In this document: piece after piece, positions 8,801 to 15,791 of the stretch
How positions within the stretch are numbered: position 1 is the stretch's first letter
Layout of the letters: each line of letters opens with the position of its first letter
Assembly (NCBI RefSeq): GCF_034661235.1
Contig: NZ_CP141059.1
Coordinates: 4,215,501-4,279,500, forward strand
Length of the DNA stretch: 64,000 nucleotides
Direction of reading: 5' to 3'
DNA from: Nocardioides bizhenqiangii
GTDB taxonomy: Bacteria; Actinomycetota; Actinomycetes; Propionibacteriales; Nocardioidaceae
The notes under the pieces: model-generated
Databases searched by the model: none
What the model saw: only the letters and a program-made list of their open reading frames with translations
Told to the model about the DNA's origin: nothing
Position numbers and translations under genes: made by a program

Positions 8801-9192
8801 AACTGGTGCGTGGTCGCGATCGTCGCGCTGTCAAACGCGGCGAGCGCGTCGCGCAGGCGCTCGTGGCGAGCCGCGAGCTCACGGGGGTCCGTGTCGAGCA
8901 GGTGGGCCAGCAGCTCGTTTTCCGCGATGGCGTCGCCGGTCGCCAGCTGCCGGGCGAGGACCCGCTCGGCAGCGGTGAGCTGCTCCCGCACCCTCGCCCG
9001 CAGCTCCTGGGTCGCGGCGCGGCTGAAGGTGATGACGAGCATCTCGCCGAGGGTCGCGACACCCTCCGCGACGTAGCGCGCAACTAGGGCGCCGACGGTG
9101 AACGTCTTGCCGGTGCCGGCGCTCGCCTCGAGCAGGGTCGTGCCGGTCGGCAGCGGCCCGGTCAGGTCGAAGGAGTGCAGCTCTTCGCTCAC
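5857..9192 (-). CDS. recB: Exodeoxyribonuclease V subunit beta (RecB helicase-nuclease)
   Basis: RecB supplies the 3'-to-5' helicase and the only nuclease site of RecBCD. The 1111-aa product has LLEASAGTGKTF (Walker A, about 20-31), VLVDEFQDTDPVQW (motif II, about 266-279), GDPKQAIYGFRGGD (motif III), TIHGSKGLEYPVVYLPY (motif V) and, near residue 1005, FVVVDYKTNRLG, the nuclease motif with Asp and Lys. All catalytic residues expected are visible. It overlaps recC by four bases upstream and recD by four bases downstream, giving balanced coupled translation. The very long open frame on the opposite strand is a GC-bias artefact. Confidence 0.96.
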   Translation of the reverse strand: MSEELHSFDLTGPLPTGTTLLEASAGTGKTFTVGALVARYVAEGVATLGEMLVITFSRAATQELRARVREQLTAAERVLARQLATGDAIAENELLAHLLDTDPRELAARHERLRDALAAFDSATIATTHQFCHVVLRSLGVASESDTTATLVESLDELVLEVVDDLYLADNGRRDGVPPIDRATAAAIARDVVTHQNVDLAPTDESHPLAAARADLARRARSEVERRKQRLGIQSYDDLLARLAEALTHDDAPARARMRNRWRIVLVDEFQDTDPVQWQVLERAFHGHSTLILIGDPKQAIYGFRGGDVDTYLAAAAAASSRYTLATNRRSDGALVARLDAALGNAGLGSPDIVVHPVVAFHQESRLAGAPHPAPFRVRRLPRGDLKQNNGVVSWWAARDRIADDLAGDVAELLSSGATWCGAPLEAHQVAVLVADRGQGERIQAALQRREVPVVLNGGGDIFLTPAADEWLTLLKALDAPHRPTLVRSAALTCFYGHDVRGIVAHGDTLTGEVADELRDGAILLRTRGVAALVETFEERGMSNRILGRRGGERLLTDIRHLGQLLHDRAVRERLGLTALLEWLRDERLRTAAGERPRRLDSDAKAVQIVTIHGSKGLEYPVVYLPYAFNYYERPATTALFHDRSVAGVLRRVIDVGGSGRQWAGSLAAHQAEDAGEDLRKLYVALTRAQSQVVTWWAPADGTERGALTRILFGRRPGDREVPPSALVHPDERAAHILGLIETQYGGPAAEVAEAATTRLGAPGSDDQPLAARAFGRAIDTEWRRTSYSGLIRVEEQAIATSEPEVPGKDDEPGEDDAEELPTDTGVDVDDLAEMPSPMADLPAGAGFGSLVHAILEHADPEAPDLGVELRVRAAEQLRWWPSEATPDELGAALLPMNSTSLGPLADGLTLAQIPLRDRLRELDFEIPLAGGDLTRGLPGGGDEARLRDLAPVLRAHLAAGDPMVAYADKLELPPLADQALRGYLSGSIDVVLRLPSGRFVVVDYKTNRLGEVGRPVTAADYAPARLAEAMLHSHYPLQALLYSVVVHRYLRWRLPGYDPDTHLGGVLYLYVRGMCGPETPEVDGDPCGVFSWQPSAALVLALSELLDGVR

Positions 9193-12100
9193 CAGCTCCC
9201 CACCTCGCTCTCGAGGAGGGGGTCCCAGACCCGCATCGCGAGGGCACCGAGCCGCGACCTCTCCGCGCCCTCACCCGGACCGGACGCACCCGGCAACGGC
9301 GAGCGCTCGCCCCACACGAGGACGTGCTCGGCGTCGGCGACCTCGCCGGGGAACTTCCCGTCCTTGCGCCAGAGGAAGCCGACCTTGTCGAGCGCGACCT
9401 CCGGAGCCATCTGCGTGCGCCGGTGGCGGGCGTATTGCAGCGACGTCTTGAGCGGCAGCGGTAGCGGCGCAACGAGTCCTTCGTCGCGGACCGCGACCAG
9501 GTCTCGCAGCCACGCGTGCGCCCGGTGGTCGAGCGGGCCGAGCCGCGACGCGTCGAGGTCGGCACGTCCCCATCCCTCCGGCCGGCCCAGCGTGAGGCTC
9601 CGCCACGGACGGTCCTCGTCGCTCGACACGAGCGCGAGCAGCTTGACCCACGACTGCAGCCGGTGCTTGGGACCGAGCCGGGAGTAGCTGACCCGCACCA
9701 GCAGGTCGCCGTACAGCTCCGGGACGGTCCCGCGGAGCCGGCGTCCGTCCCCGAGGTCGACGTCGACATCGACCGCCCTCGGTGCGCTGCCGATATGGGT
9801 GAGTGCTGCGGCCGCGAGCGGCCGCGCGCGGCCGACGACCTTCTGCAGGGTGCGCTCGCCGAGCTCGCCCGGGGGTACGACGCCGCGGCGACGCTCCCGC
9901 TCGACGGCGGCGTCGGGATGGTGGCCACGCATCAGGTCGCCGAGGACCCGGTCGCCCACCGCCCACTCCTCCAGCGGCTCGAGCGTGATCGGGATCCGGT
10001 CGTCGACCGGCTCGTCCTCGCGAGGCAGCGCGATCCCGAGCCGCTGCTTCAGGAAGCCCTTGACCGGACCGCCGAAGAAGTCGACCAGGTCGTCGAGGGC
10101 GACATCCCCGGGATCGGGAGGCGCCAGCGCGCCCGCGAGGAACGGCGGCACCTCGTCGCGCTCCCGCTCGACCGCGCGAGCACCCGCCAGGGCGAACCGG
10201 TCGAATGCGAAGGGCACGTCGGGTACCAGGCACCCCGCCGTGAGGTTGCGCCGGTCGAACGGCTGCAACGGGTGGGCGATCGTGATCGCTTGGGAGACCT
10301 GCCGCCCATCGCCGGTGGTGGCGGTGAGATCGAGCGCGTCGAGCAGCTCTCCGACGGGCACGGCCGGCGACCGGCCCTGGCCGGTGTACTCGTTGGCGCC
10401 GGTGTAGGTGATGACGAGGGTGTCGGTCGCGGCGAGCACGGCGTCGAGCAACAGCTGCCGGTCCTCGCTTCGCGGGTCGCGCTCGCCCGTCAACGGCCGG
10501 CGGGCCAGCACGTCGTCGCCATCGGTCACGCCGACGCGCGGGAAGATCCCGTCGTCGAGGCCGAGCAGGCAGACCACCCGGTGGGGCACGGACCGCATCG
10601 GCACCAGCGTCGAGACCGTCAGCACTCCGGTGCGGAAGTTGGCGCGGGTGGGCCGGCCGGCGAGTCGGTCGGAGAACATCGCGCGCACGTCGGGGAGCCG
10701 GAGGTCCACGTCGACCCCGGCGGCGGAGCGCAGCCCGTCGAGCTCGCGCTGCACCTGCCCGAGTTGCCAGGAGTCGGTCGACCGGACTGCCGTCAACGCA
10801 CCGACGCCGTCCTCGATGGCCTGCAGCCAGTGGTCGAGGGAGTGCGTGCCGACCAGCCGGTCGGTGACCGCCTCGAGCCGGGCGACGAGCTCCGTCAGCC
10901 GCCCGATCAGGTCGACGTCACCGCTGCCGACGTCGTCGAGGGGCAGCGTCCCGCCGAGCATGATGTCGCTGTCGTCGGACAGCGCCACCCCGGTGAGCAA
11001 CCGGTCGAGGCCGGTCCGCCAGGTGTTGTCGTCGTAGTCGTCGAGGCCGAACTCCGCCCGGTGCGTCGCGTCGAAGCCCCACTTCACTCCGGCCTGCTGG
11101 ACCCAGGTCGCGAGCAGGTCGAGGTCGTCGGCGCGGAGACCGAACCTCCGGCGCACGGGCTCTGCGTGCGCCAGGTCGAGCACGTCGCCGACACCGGCCC
11201 GGCCGCCGGCGAGATCGAGCAGCCGGGCGACCACGGCCAGCAGCGGGTTGGTCTGGTCGAGCGCCCGGTCGGCGAGGCTCACCCGCAGCCGGTGGGCCGG
11301 GTGGCCCTCCGGCCCCACCACGTCGGCGAGGCCGAACGCCGCCGACAGCAACGGGGCGTAGCTCTCGATGTCGGGGCACATCACCAACATGTCGCGGGGT
11401 TCGAGGTCCGGGTCGTCCGCGAGCAGGCCGAGCAGCACCTCGCGCAGCACCTCGACCTGCCGGGCCGGTCCGTGGCACGCGTGGAGCTGGACCGACCGGT
11501 CGTCCGGTCGCAGCTGGCGCGCCGCGGCCGGGCCCGGGGCGTTGGCCCGGAGGTCGGCCTGGAGCCAGCCGAGCAGGGTTTCGGGCGCACCAGGCTCGGC
11601 GGCCGGCAGTTCGTCGACGTAGGCCACGGTTGCCAGCGTCCGCTGCAGCTCCCTGGTGTCGCGGCCGAGCGTCGCGAGCAGCGGGTGACCGACCTGCAGG
11701 TGCGACCGGTCCTCGATGCGCGGCACGACCCCGGCGAGGTCGGAGAGCCGTGACCACAGCGCGGCCGACGGGTGCGGGAGCCACAGGTGGACGGCGCGGT
11801 CGGCGGCCAGCGCGTCGAGCAGAGCCAGGTCGCCCGTGGCCAGCCGGGTGTGGCCGAACAGGTTGACGCGCGACGGCAGGTCGACCGTCGTGGGATCGGC
11901 GCGCAGCCGTTCGATCGCGTCCGCCTGCCGACGAACCGGGTCCGGTCCTTCGACGGCTGCCGCGAGCCGACGCCAGAGCTCGGGCTGCCACCTCAGGTCG
12001 TCCGGGATCGGCTCGCCCGCGCCGTCCGTGTCGAGACCGGCAGCCCAGCCGGCGATCAACTCCGGCCTTTGTCCGGCGTACGACGCGAACAGGCCCGCCA

Positions 12101-12521
12101 GCCGGCGCGCGGTCGCGAACCGGCGCCCCCTCCGCACCTCGCCCGCATCACCCTCGAGGTGGTGGCCGAGGTGCCGCGCGAGGGTCGCCGCCCACGGCTC
12201 GCCGACGGCAGCATCGATGACGTGGAGAAGCGGCCAGACCAGCGCATCGGCCGACCAGGGATCGTCGTCGGGGCGCCCGGAGACGACCCCGAACAGCGAG
12301 CGCGGGCTCCGGAAGTCGACCCCTGCGCACACGCCGTCGCCGCGATCAGGCGCGGTGCCTAGCCGGTGCGAGAGCCGCTGGGACAGCCAGCGCTCGACCC
12401 CCTTCGCCGGCACCACGATCACCTCGGCCGCGAACGGGTCGGCCAGCGGCGACGCCAACAGCGCGCCGAGCTGGTCGGCGAGCTGGTCGGTGCGCGCAGC
12501 GCGGTGGAGGTGGAGGGTCAT
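9189..12521 (-). CDS. recC: Exodeoxyribonuclease V subunit gamma (RecC)
   Basis: RecC is the scaffold of RecBCD that splits the duplex and scans for Chi. The 1110-aa product opens MTLHLHRAARTDQLADQLGA and keeps the family blocks VIVVPAKGVERWLSQRLSH, LHACHGPARQVEVLREVLLGLL, DMLVMCPDIESYAPLL, RVVCLLGLDDGIFPR and LLLDAVLAATDTLVITYTGAN. Its helicase and nuclease folds lack catalytic residues, as expected. It is the first gene of the operon. A TAGCCT box ends nine bases before ATG 12521, so the leader is absent or only a couple of bases long. The Chi sequence of this host cannot be deduced from RecC here. Confidence 0.94.
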   Translation of the reverse strand: MTLHLHRAARTDQLADQLGALLASPLADPFAAEVIVVPAKGVERWLSQRLSHRLGTAPDRGDGVCAGVDFRSPRSLFGVVSGRPDDDPWSADALVWPLLHVIDAAVGEPWAATLARHLGHHLEGDAGEVRRGRRFATARRLAGLFASYAGQRPELIAGWAAGLDTDGAGEPIPDDLRWQPELWRRLAAAVEGPDPVRRQADAIERLRADPTTVDLPSRVNLFGHTRLATGDLALLDALAADRAVHLWLPHPSAALWSRLSDLAGVVPRIEDRSHLQVGHPLLATLGRDTRELQRTLATVAYVDELPAAEPGAPETLLGWLQADLRANAPGPAAARQLRPDDRSVQLHACHGPARQVEVLREVLLGLLADDPDLEPRDMLVMCPDIESYAPLLSAAFGLADVVGPEGHPAHRLRVSLADRALDQTNPLLAVVARLLDLAGGRAGVGDVLDLAHAEPVRRRFGLRADDLDLLATWVQQAGVKWGFDATHRAEFGLDDYDDNTWRTGLDRLLTGVALSDDSDIMLGGTLPLDDVGSGDVDLIGRLTELVARLEAVTDRLVGTHSLDHWLQAIEDGVGALTAVRSTDSWQLGQVQRELDGLRSAAGVDVDLRLPDVRAMFSDRLAGRPTRANFRTGVLTVSTLVPMRSVPHRVVCLLGLDDGIFPRVGVTDGDDVLARRPLTGERDPRSEDRQLLLDAVLAATDTLVITYTGANEYTGQGRSPAVPVGELLDALDLTATTGDGRQVSQAITIAHPLQPFDRRNLTAGCLVPDVPFAFDRFALAGARAVERERDEVPPFLAGALAPPDPGDVALDDLVDFFGGPVKGFLKQRLGIALPREDEPVDDRIPITLEPLEEWAVGDRVLGDLMRGHHPDAAVERERRRGVVPPGELGERTLQKVVGRARPLAAAALTHIGSAPRAVDVDVDLGDGRRLRGTVPELYGDLLVRVSYSRLGPKHRLQSWVKLLALVSSDEDRPWRSLTLGRPEGWGRADLDASRLGPLDHRAHAWLRDLVAVRDEGLVAPLPLPLKTSLQYARHRRTQMAPEVALDKVGFLWRKDGKFPGEVADAEHVLVWGERSPLPGASGPGEGAERSRLGALAMRVWDPLLESEVGSW

Positions 12522-12530
12522 CGGAGGCTG

Positions 12531-12536
12531 AGGCTA
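12531..12536 (-). promoter_or_regulatory. -10 box (TAGCCT) of recCBD
   Basis: TAGCCT lies nine bases before the recC ATG, giving a leader of about two bases. It is the only promoter-like site seen for the recCBD operon. Confidence 0.5.
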
Positions 12537-12577
12537 GTCCTGGGGTACGACGGGTCGCTGCAGGTCCGTGCCCTGCT

Positions 12578-13075
12578 TCAGTCGTGCTGTCGGTGCTGCC
12601 GGTGCTCCTCGTCGGCCTCGTGGATCTCGCCCTCGAGCGCCGCGACGGCATGCGGCTTGCCGTGGAAGCGCCGGTAGGAGTAGACGATCAGCACCAGGGC
12701 CAGCAGACCGGACACGATCTGCGTCACCCCGGTCCAGATGCCGCCGGGCAGCCACCAGCCGTCGTCGAACCACCACCACGAGGGGGCACCGGGTCGGACG
12801 ATCCACAGCACTCCGCAGCCGATCAGCGCGAAGGAGAAGACAGTCGACGAGATGATCCGCGGCCAGGTCTCGACACTCTGGGCCGCGCCCTTCAGCGCGC
12901 GGAGCCGGACCGGCTCGACCCAGCGCTCGGCCCACTCGTACTGCTGCGACAGCACCGCGAGACCGGCGAACATCAGGAGCAGCCCGGGACCCGGGAGGAC
13001 CAGCGCCGCGATGCCGGCGACGAGCAGCACCCAGCCGAGCACCTCGAGCGCGACTCGCTTGGCAGCACCGGTCAT
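12578..13075 (-). CDS. PGPGW-motif transmembrane protein (TIGR02611-like)
   Basis: The 165-aa membrane protein has the hallmark VLPGPGLLLMFAGLAVLSQQYEWA (about 26-49), where PGPG breaks a hydrophobic hairpin. Two more membrane segments follow (about 75-95 and 112-135). The tail is charged and His-rich (EADEEHRQHRQHD). The function of this family is unknown; it is common in actinobacteria. The start ATG 13075 has AGGA about seven bases upstream. It sits in a run of minus-strand genes between recC and the NTF2-like gene without obvious coupling. Confidence 0.75.
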   Translation of the reverse strand: MTGAAKRVALEVLGWVLLVAGIAALVLPGPGLLLMFAGLAVLSQQYEWAERWVEPVRLRALKGAAQSVETWPRIISSTVFSFALIGCGVLWIVRPGAPSWWWFDDGWWLPGGIWTGVTQIVSGLLALVLIVYSYRRFHGKPHAVAALEGEIHEADEEHRQHRQHD

Positions 13076-13096
13076 GGCGCCATCCTGTCCTATCGA

Positions 13097-13588
13097 TCAA
13101 CCACCGAACCGGTTCAGGTACGCCAGGGCGTCGTCGTCCGCATTGCCGTGTGCGGCTGCGATCCGCGCCCAGTCCATCGCCATGGTGTGGAAGCGCAGCG
13201 GGTTGTAGACGTCCTCCTCGCGGGAGAACAGCCCGTCGCCGGCGTACGTCATGATCGTGATGTTGGGCTCCTCGAGCATGGTGCCGTCGCCCGGATCGGG
13301 CATCGGGTTGCGCACCTCGCAGACCAGCCGTGCGGCGTCGGCGTCGACGACCTGCCAGCTCAGCGGGAAGCCGGTCATGACCCGTCCCGGGTACGTCGTC
13401 ATCGTGCGCACCGACCACGCCCGGATCTCCTCGCGGCCGCGGAACGTGCCCATCGCGTGCTCGACGTACTCCGCGTCGGGGGTGAACAGGTCGGCGTAGC
13501 CGTCCCAGCTGCCGGTGGCGACGAAGCCCGTGACCTGCTCGTGGAACGCGGCGTAGGCGTCGGTGATCTCGGTATCGGTGAATCTCAC
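13097..13588 (-). CDS. NTF2-like/SnoaL-like protein
   Basis: About 163 aa with the cone-shaped NTF2-like pattern: an N-terminal helix (ITDAYAAFHEQVTGFVATGSWDGYADLFTPDAEYVEHAMG) and a sheet-forming second half (YPGRVMTGFPLSWQVVDADAARLVCEVRNPM...). Such proteins are small isomerases, cyclases or binding proteins; nothing here fixes the substrate. The start is GTG 13588; a TTG at 13600 would lie directly on the presumed -10 box (TAGTGC, 13601-13606), so the transcript should begin after it. The divergent cyclase gene shares the same promoter patch. Confidence 0.7.
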   Translation of the reverse strand: MRFTDTEITDAYAAFHEQVTGFVATGSWDGYADLFTPDAEYVEHAMGTFRGREEIRAWSVRTMTTYPGRVMTGFPLSWQVVDADAARLVCEVRNPMPDPGDGTMLEEPNITIMTYAGDGLFSREEDVYNPLRFHTMAMDWARIAAAHGNADDDALAYLNRFGG

Positions 13589-13600
13589 GCCACGATCCAA

Positions 13601-13610
13601 GCACTAGGCT
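13601..13610. promoter_or_regulatory. Overlapping divergent -10 boxes (TAGGCT plus, TAGTGC minus)
   Basis: The ten bases GCACTAGGCT read as TAGGCT on the plus strand, seven bases before the cyclase ATG, and as TAGTGC on the minus strand, serving the NTF2-like gene. The two -10 elements share the central TA, so RNA polymerase could occupy only one direction at a time. Confidence 0.55.
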
Positions 13611-13617
13611 CGCAGCC

Positions 13618-15204
13618 ATGCCGCGCCCGACGCCCGTGAGCAAGCGGAGCCCGTTCGGCGCACGCATCCTCGGGCCGCGCGAGCAGGAGCCGCGGCGCCT
13701 CCGGATCCGGATCCAGCTGTTGCTCACGCTGGTCCTCGTCAGCACCAACGTGCTCGGCGCGGGCGTCGTCTTCGTCGTCAACAACTTCGCCGTGCCTGCG
13801 CCGGAACCCAACGACGCGATGCTGGTCGCGCTGGCGATCGGGGTGCCGGCCTACGTCGTCACCGCGGCGATCGTCGGCGTGATCTGGGGCACGGCGACCA
13901 GCCTGCGCGCGCTGCGCTGGGCGACGTTGGGCACCGACGTGGTGCCGACGGAGAAGGAACGACGGCAGGCACTGAACGTGCCGCTCCAGCTCACGATGAT
14001 GCAGCTCGCGCTGTGGCTGGCCGGCAGCTGTGTGTTCACCGTCCTCGCGATCGTGCTCCAACCCGAGCGCGCGCTGGCCACCGGGCTCACCGTCGGCATC
14101 GGTGCGCTCGTGGTGGCCGGCATCTCCTACCTCCTGACCGAGTTCACCCTCCGTCCGGTGGCGGCACGGGCGCTCGCGGACACCGAGGTGAACCAGAAGG
14201 CGCGGTTCGTCGGCGTCGGGCCGCGGATGGTGATCTTCTGGGCGATCGGCACCGCGGTCCCGGTCGTCGGCCTGATGATCGCCGCCATCCTGGCCATCGT
14301 CGACGAGGGAGAGACGACCCTCCGCCAGCTCGCGGTCGTCACCCTTGTCGTGTGCACCGCGGTGCTGACGTTCGGGTTCGTGCTGACCGACCTCAACGCC
14401 CGTTCGGTCGTGGCCCCGATCATGTCCGTGCGCGAGGCGCTGCGCTCGGTGGAGGAGGGGGACCTCGACGTCGACGTGGTCGTCTACGACGGCACCGAGC
14501 TGGGCGCGTTGCAGAGCGGCTTCAACCAGATGGTCGGTGGGCTACGGGAGAAGGAGAAGCTGCGTGACCTGTTCGGTCGCCACGTCGGTCACGAGGTCGC
14601 GGCTGCCGCGGCCGCGGTCGAGACCGGGGAGGTCGAGCTCGGCGGAGAGTCCCGTGTTGCTTCGGTGCTCTTCGTCGACCTGGTCGGCTCGACGGCGTAC
14701 GCCTCCGACCACGACGCGGCCGAGGTCGTCGCCGTGCTCAACCGCTTCTTCGGCGTCGTCGTGGACGAGGTGGACCGGCGCGGAGGTCTGGTCAACAAGT
14801 TCATCGGCGACGCGGTGCTGGCGATCTTCGGTGCTCCCGTGCCCGACGAGGATCACGCCGCGTCGGCACTGGCGGCCGCCCGCGAGATGGCGATCCGGCT
14901 GGAGGAGGAGCTCCCGGAGATCGGCGCCGGCATCGGGGTGGCGACAGGGACGGTCGTCGCCGGCAACGTGGGGTCGGAGTCGCGCTACGAGTACACCGTG
15001 ATCGGTGACGCCGTGAACTCCGCGTCCCGCCTCACCGAGCTCGCCAAGGACGTCCCCGGTGGTGTGCTCGCGACCTGGGACACCGTCGTCGCCGCGGTCG
15101 AGCGGGGCGACGCCGACGCGGCCGCCCAGTGGCAGAAGTGCGGTGCGAAGGTGCTGCGCGGGCGCACGGAGAAGACCGCGCTCGCGACACCCGTGTGGGA
15201 CTAG
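13618..15204 (+). CDS. Membrane class III adenylyl cyclase with HAMP domain
   Basis: The 528-aa protein resembles mycobacterial Rv1318c/Rv3645-type cyclases. About six membrane helices span residues 32-255; a HAMP linker (NARSVVAPIMSVREALRSVEEGDLD, about 260-310) leads to a C-terminal cyclase domain (345-515). D354 (FVDLVGST) and D398 (FIGDAVLAIFG) bind metal; K394 and D464 are the adenine-specifying pair; N467 and R471 (DAVNSASR) stabilise the transition state. All are present, so it should make cAMP from ATP. The leaderless start at ATG 13618 follows TAGGCT by seven bases. Its stop codon overlaps the convergent TetR stop inside CTAG. Confidence 0.9.
   Translation: MPRPTPVSKRSPFGARILGPREQEPRRLRIRIQLLLTLVLVSTNVLGAGVVFVVNNFAVPAPEPNDAMLVALAIGVPAYVVTAAIVGVIWGTATSLRALRWATLGTDVVPTEKERRQALNVPLQLTMMQLALWLAGSCVFTVLAIVLQPERALATGLTVGIGALVVAGISYLLTEFTLRPVAARALADTEVNQKARFVGVGPRMVIFWAIGTAVPVVGLMIAAILAIVDEGETTLRQLAVVTLVVCTAVLTFGFVLTDLNARSVVAPIMSVREALRSVEEGDLDVDVVVYDGTELGALQSGFNQMVGGLREKEKLRDLFGRHVGHEVAAAAAAVETGEVELGGESRVASVLFVDLVGSTAYASDHDAAEVVAVLNRFFGVVVDEVDRRGGLVNKFIGDAVLAIFGAPVPDEDHAASALAAAREMAIRLEEELPEIGAGIGVATGTVVAGNVGSESRYEYTVIGDAVNSASRLTELAKDVPGGVLATWDTVVAAVERGDADAAAQWQKCGAKVLRGRTEKTALATPVWD
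15201..15204. other. CTAG shared by two convergent stop codons
   Basis: The cyclase stop TAG (15202-15204) and the TetR stop TAG on the other strand (15201-15203) lie in one CTAG tetramer, so the two coding regions overlap by four bases tail to tail. Confidence 0.9.
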
Positions 15205-15791
15205 CCCAGCTGGTCGAGCACGTGGACGACCCGGCGCAGGATGGAGTCGAGGTCGACCTCGGGATAGACAGCCGACACGACCAGGTCGCGCTGCAGCACC
15301 GCGAGGCCGTGGACCGCCGCCCAGCCGAGGGTGGCGAGCTCGGCGGTCGGTACGTCGGCGCCCCAACCCCGCGCCTGCGCCGCCGCGATGGTCGCGAGCA
15401 TCAGCTCACGCTGCGCCAGCCGGGCGGCGAGGAGCCGCTCGTCGTCGTTGCGAAGCAGGTCGGGCCGGTACATCAGGTCGAAGAGCGCGGCGTGCCGGCG
15501 GGAGAATTCGACGTACGCCGCCCCGGCCGCAGCGACCTGTTGACCACCCTCGACCGGTACCGCGGCGATCGCCTCCTGCGTCTCCTCCAGGAGCAGGTCG
15601 TGGCCCTCGGCGGCGAGCGCGGTGAACAGCCCGGCGCGGTCGACGAAGTGGTGCGCCGTGGCTTGGTGGGAGACACCGCAGCGGCGCGCGATCGCGCGCA
15701 GGCTGGCGCGTGCGGGACCGGTCGCAGCGATCTCGGCCTCGGCCGCGCGGAGCAGCCGGGCCCGGAGATCGACGGTCGACTGCCGGCTCAC
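15201..15791 (-). CDS. TetR family regulator of the MMPL exporter operon
   Basis: The ~196-aa repressor has an N-terminal helix-turn-helix (ASLRAIARRCGVSHQATAHHFVDRAGLFTAL, about 25-55) and a variable ligand-binding helical domain. The start is GTG 15791, which overlaps the MMPL stop codon as GTGA; an upstream ATG at 15821 would sit 34 bp inside the transporter gene. It is therefore the second gene of an MMPL-tetR operon. Two perfect 15-bp palindromes at the operon promoter are its probable operators, making it autoregulated. Its ligand is probably a substrate of the exporter. Confidence 0.85.
   Translation of the reverse strand: MSRQSTVDLRARLLRAAEAEIAATGPARASLRAIARRCGVSHQATAHHFVDRAGLFTALAAEGHDLLLEETQEAIAAVPVEGGQQVAAAGAAYVEFSRRHAALFDLMYRPDLLRNDDERLLAARLAQRELMLATIAAAQARGWGADVPTAELATLGWAAVHGLAVLQRDLVVSAVYPEVDLDSILRRVVHVLDQLG

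Noticed and set aside
6049..9087. A >1000-codon open frame on the plus strand opposite recB
   Set aside because: It is antisense to a gene with all RecB motifs; its product is low-complexity Arg/Gly/Val-rich, as expected from high GC. Similar frames at 853-2094, 3854-5983, 9516-11753, 15710-19189, 20280-22259, 22043-23944 and 47890-51096 were rejected for the same reason.
4115..12521. Possibility that recCBD is a defence island such as an AddAB- or RecBCD-like phage system
   Set aside because: Order, lengths and motifs are those of ordinary housekeeping RecBCD and no defence or mobile genes flank it.
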